Of a DNA stretch of 6,743 nt, positions 5,814-6,743 are shown piece by piece. The notes under the pieces are model-generated. The model did no database searches, was not told where the DNA came from, and saw nothing but the letters and a program-made list of their open reading frames with translations. Position 1 is the stretch's first letter, and every line of letters begins with the position of its first letter. Both the position numbers and the translations under genes were made by a program. Source of the stretch: CAUUGB01 sp963544615 (lineage in GTDB: Bacteria; Patescibacteriota; Microgenomatia; UBA1400; PJMF01); NCBI GenBank assembly GCA_963544615.1, contig CAUUGB010000032.1, positions 1-6,743 of the forward strand. Reading direction: 5' to 3'.

Positions 5814-6743
5814 AATTGTTGCAGCGAGAAAAGTTGCTTTAGTTTATGATTGGGGGGACACTAAATTTGGTGGTGCCGAAAGAGTGCTTTTGGCTTTGAA
5901 AAAAATCTATCCTCAGGCCGATCTTTTTGTGAGTGTGGCTGATAGTCATCAGGCTAGTTGGCTGCAAGAATTCTCTCGAGTCCGAGTGAGTTTTTTGCAA
6001 AAATTTCCTCGTTTAATTAAAAAACACAAAGCTTTATTAGCCATATTTTTACCTTTAGCTTTTGAGTCTTTTGACTTTAGTGGTTATGAATTGATTATTT
6101 CAGTGAGTAGTTTTGCTGCTAAAGGTATTCTGACCAAGCCAGGGCAATTTCATCTATGCTATTTGCTCACTCCTACGCGCTTTCTTTATTCTCACGAAAA
6201 TGAATATCTGCCTTGGTGGCTTAAACCACTACTTTTGCCAATTAAAAAATATCTTTGCTCTTGGGATAAAGTTGCCATTCATCGTCCCGATTGTTTATTG
6301 GCAATCTCTCAGTTGGTAGCTAAGCGTTGCCAGCGCTTTTATGGTCGAGTGGTAGACGAGGTGGTTTATCCAACTATTATTAACGATATTTTTACCTCTA
6401 GTAATAAAGTTTCTTTGGAAAAAAAATACTTTTTGGTAGTGAGTAGATTAGTGGCTTATAAAAAAATTGATTTAGCGCTACAAGCTTGTGGTCAGGAGGG
6501 ATTACCCTTAAAAATCATTGGCAGTGGCAAGCAACTACCCCAGCTGCAAAAATTAGCTCATCGCCATCACTGGCAGCAGGTTGAATTTTTGCCTCAGGTG
6601 TTAGATAGTGAATTGCCCTCTTATTATCGAGGCGCAATTGCATTATTAGCTCCTGCACAAGAAGATTTTGGTATTAATTTGCTTGAGGCAAACAGTTGTG
6701 ATACTCTAGTAATTACCAACGCCTTAAGTGGCGCCAGAGAGCT
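5806..6743 (+). CDS. WbaZ-like GT4 glycosyltransferase, 3' end cut by window edge
   Basis: The frame is open from an ATG at 5806 to the window end, giving 312 complete codons; relatives are usually about 370-390 residues, so only the tail is missing. The start reads KVALVYDW (9-16) then GGAERVLLAL (22-31), the acceptor-side opening of WbaZ-like mannosyltransferases. FHLCYLLTPTRFLYSH (115-130) is a hallmark of this subgroup, as are LLAISQLVAKR (164-174) and the donor-side FLVVSRLVAYKKIDLAL (209-225). KIIGSGKQLPQLQ (236-248) and the EX7E pair E286/E294 in PAQEDFGINLLEANS follow. The segment after E294 reads SCDTLVIT, where relatives typically have a glycine after the cysteine or alanine, so the donor site may be altered. 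It is likely to act with the preceding glycosyltransferase in building a surface polysaccharide or glycolipid; mannose as donor is only suggested by family resemblance. The start lies inside the upstream gene (8-nt overlap), and it is the only Met before the conserved block. Confidence 0.9.
   Translation, partial: MPKIVAARKVALVYDWGDTKFGGAERVLLALKKIYPQADLFVSVADSHQASWLQEFSRVRVSFLQKFPRLIKKHKALLAIFLPLAFESFDFSGYELIISVSSFAAKGILTKPGQFHLCYLLTPTRFLYSHENEYLPWWLKPLLLPIKKYLCSWDKVAIHRPDCLLAISQLVAKRCQRFYGRVVDEVVYPTIINDIFTSSNKVSLEKKYFLVVSRLVAYKKIDLALQACGQEGLPLKIIGSGKQLPQLQKLAHRHHWQQVEFLPQVLDSELPSYYRGAIALLAPAQEDFGINLLEANSCDTLVITNALSGARE

Overview
The window is AT-rich, roughly 40% GC by eye. It carries compact bacterial genes that overlap or nearly touch, uses the standard stops (TAA and TGA both occur), and shows no recognisable Shine-Dalgarno sequence before any of its six protein genes. 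Compactness, a 5'-3' exonuclease encoded apart from a DNA polymerase I polymerase domain, and a short Nif3 protein together suggest a reduced-genome bacterium of the Candidate Phyla Radiation (Patescibacteria) type. This is an inference from gene content and style; no rRNA or other marker here fixes the taxon.

Left part, minus strand (1-740): a serine tRNA with anticodon UGA (657-740), followed downstream by the first 191 codons of a PPM1/LCMT/TcmP-type SAM-dependent methyltransferase that runs off the left edge (1-573). The methyltransferase has its own TATAAT box at 598-603.

Divergent junction (741-799): two TATAAT boxes face outward, one for the tRNA on the minus strand and one of extended -10 type for ftsH on the plus strand. 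A perfect 6-bp inverted repeat lies exactly between them.

Right part, plus strand (800-6743): a tightly packed run of five genes that reads as one operon. It encodes (1) the membrane AAA+ zinc protease FtsH with an unusually long N-terminal tail; (2) a free-standing 5'-3' exonuclease / flap nuclease related to the N-terminal domain of DNA polymerase I, ending in a peptide that resembles a sliding-clamp-binding motif; (3) a Nif3/YbgI-type dinuclear-metal protein; (4) a GT4-type glycosyltransferase; and (5) a second GT4-type, WbaZ-like glycosyltransferase cut by the right edge. The junctions are a 4-nt overlap, a 1-nt overlap, an 18-nt gap and an 8-nt overlap, so transcription and probably translation are coupled.

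Functionally the operon mixes membrane-protein quality control, replication/repair, a metal-binding protein of unsettled function, and surface-glycan assembly. The glycosyltransferase pair probably continues into a polysaccharide locus to the right. I see no mobile element, CRISPR array, riboswitch or convincing rho-independent terminator, and no clear candidate for a wholly new system. The best leads are the clamp-motif exonuclease, the symmetric divergent promoter, the long FtsH tail and the lack of Shine-Dalgarno sites.
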